This document shows, piece by piece, positions 5,444 through 5,621 of a DNA stretch of 5,621 nt. A model generated the notes under the pieces. That model was not told where the DNA came from. It worked only from the letters and a program-made list of their open reading frames with translations, and ran no database searches. Location of the stretch: positions 1-5,621 of the forward strand of contig CAKXBD010000137.1 in NCBI GenBank assembly GCA_934871445.1. Direction: 5' to 3'. Origin of the DNA: an uncultured bacterium. GTDB lineage: Bacteria > Bacillota > Clostridia > Christensenellales > Borkfalkiaceae. The translations under genes and the position numbers were made by a program. The stretch's first letter is position 1. Every line of letters starts with the position of its first letter.

Positions 5444-5621
5444 ATGAATATCAAAGCGATTTTCGAAAAAGACAACAGAAGACGATTGGGAGACGTTTGT
5501 CTGAACATCGGCGCGACCGCTTTGTTCAACATGGTTCTTCAATTCGCGCTATATCCGTACTTTCTCCGCTGTTTGGGCGAAGATGCGTATGGTGTAGCGC
5601 TTTCTCTGCTGTCCCTCGTAG
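5444..5621 (+). CDS. Polysaccharide flippase-like protein, N-terminal fragment (cut by window end)
   Basis: Only the first 59 codons are present. After a charged N-terminus (residues 1-17) comes a first membrane segment at about 18-40 ending in a Tyr-Pro-Tyr-Phe-Leu-Arg stretch. Then comes LGEDAYGV, the loop pattern of polysaccharide exporters in the MATE/MVF superfamily (Wzx-like O-antigen or teichuronic flippases, typically a Gly followed by an acidic residue and Tyr-Gly), and then the start of a second segment. Such proteins move lipid-linked glycans across the cytoplasmic membrane. The ATG at 5444 is the only ATG in this open frame, which runs back to a stop at 5369-5371, but no good Shine-Dalgarno site precedes it. 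Position after a GT-C glycosyltransferase supports a glycan locus. Confidence 0.75.
   Translation, partial: MNIKAIFEKDNRRRLGDVCLNIGATALFNMVLQFALYPYFLRCLGEDAYGVALSLLSLV

Overview
The window carries six protein genes and no RNA genes, CRISPR arrays or mobile elements that I can recognise. Purine-rich Shine-Dalgarno sites (GGAGG type) before most starts, sigma-A type promoters, a GTG start and moderate GC content suggest a Gram-positive Bacillota (Clostridia-like) chromosome. This is inferred from style; nothing in the window fixes the taxon.

Left part, minus strand. From 2510 down to the left edge lies a two-gene unit of unknown function. The first gene (2510..1650) encodes a 286-residue protein with an N-terminal export or anchor segment and a strand- and Thr/Ser-rich extracytoplasmic domain. 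Its stop overlaps the start of the second gene (1653..1, cut by the window edge), which encodes a membrane protein with about eight membrane segments and a long Pro/Met/Tyr/Asn-rich, then highly charged, cytoplasmic tail. The unit is driven by a promoter with perfect consensus -35 and -10 hexamers 17 bp apart, preceded by roughly helically spaced A-tracts. This pair is the most interesting and least explained part of the window.

Middle, minus strand. At 3202..2678 lies a cysteine hydrolase of the isochorismatase/nicotinamidase superfamily with the catalytic triad and nicotinamidase-like metal ligands. At 3860..3330, 127 bp upstream of it, lies a complete family I inorganic pyrophosphatase with its own extended -10 promoter. 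They may form one transcription unit, because no convincing terminator separates them.

Right part, plus strand, divergent from the pyrophosphatase. At 4050..5336 lies a polytopic membrane glycosyltransferase resembling the GT87/DUF2029 (GT-C) family, also with an extended -10 promoter. A hairpin follows its stop. At 5444 begins a polysaccharide flippase-like protein (MATE/MVF/Wzx type), cut by the right edge. Together these suggest the start of a cell-surface glycan assembly and export locus.
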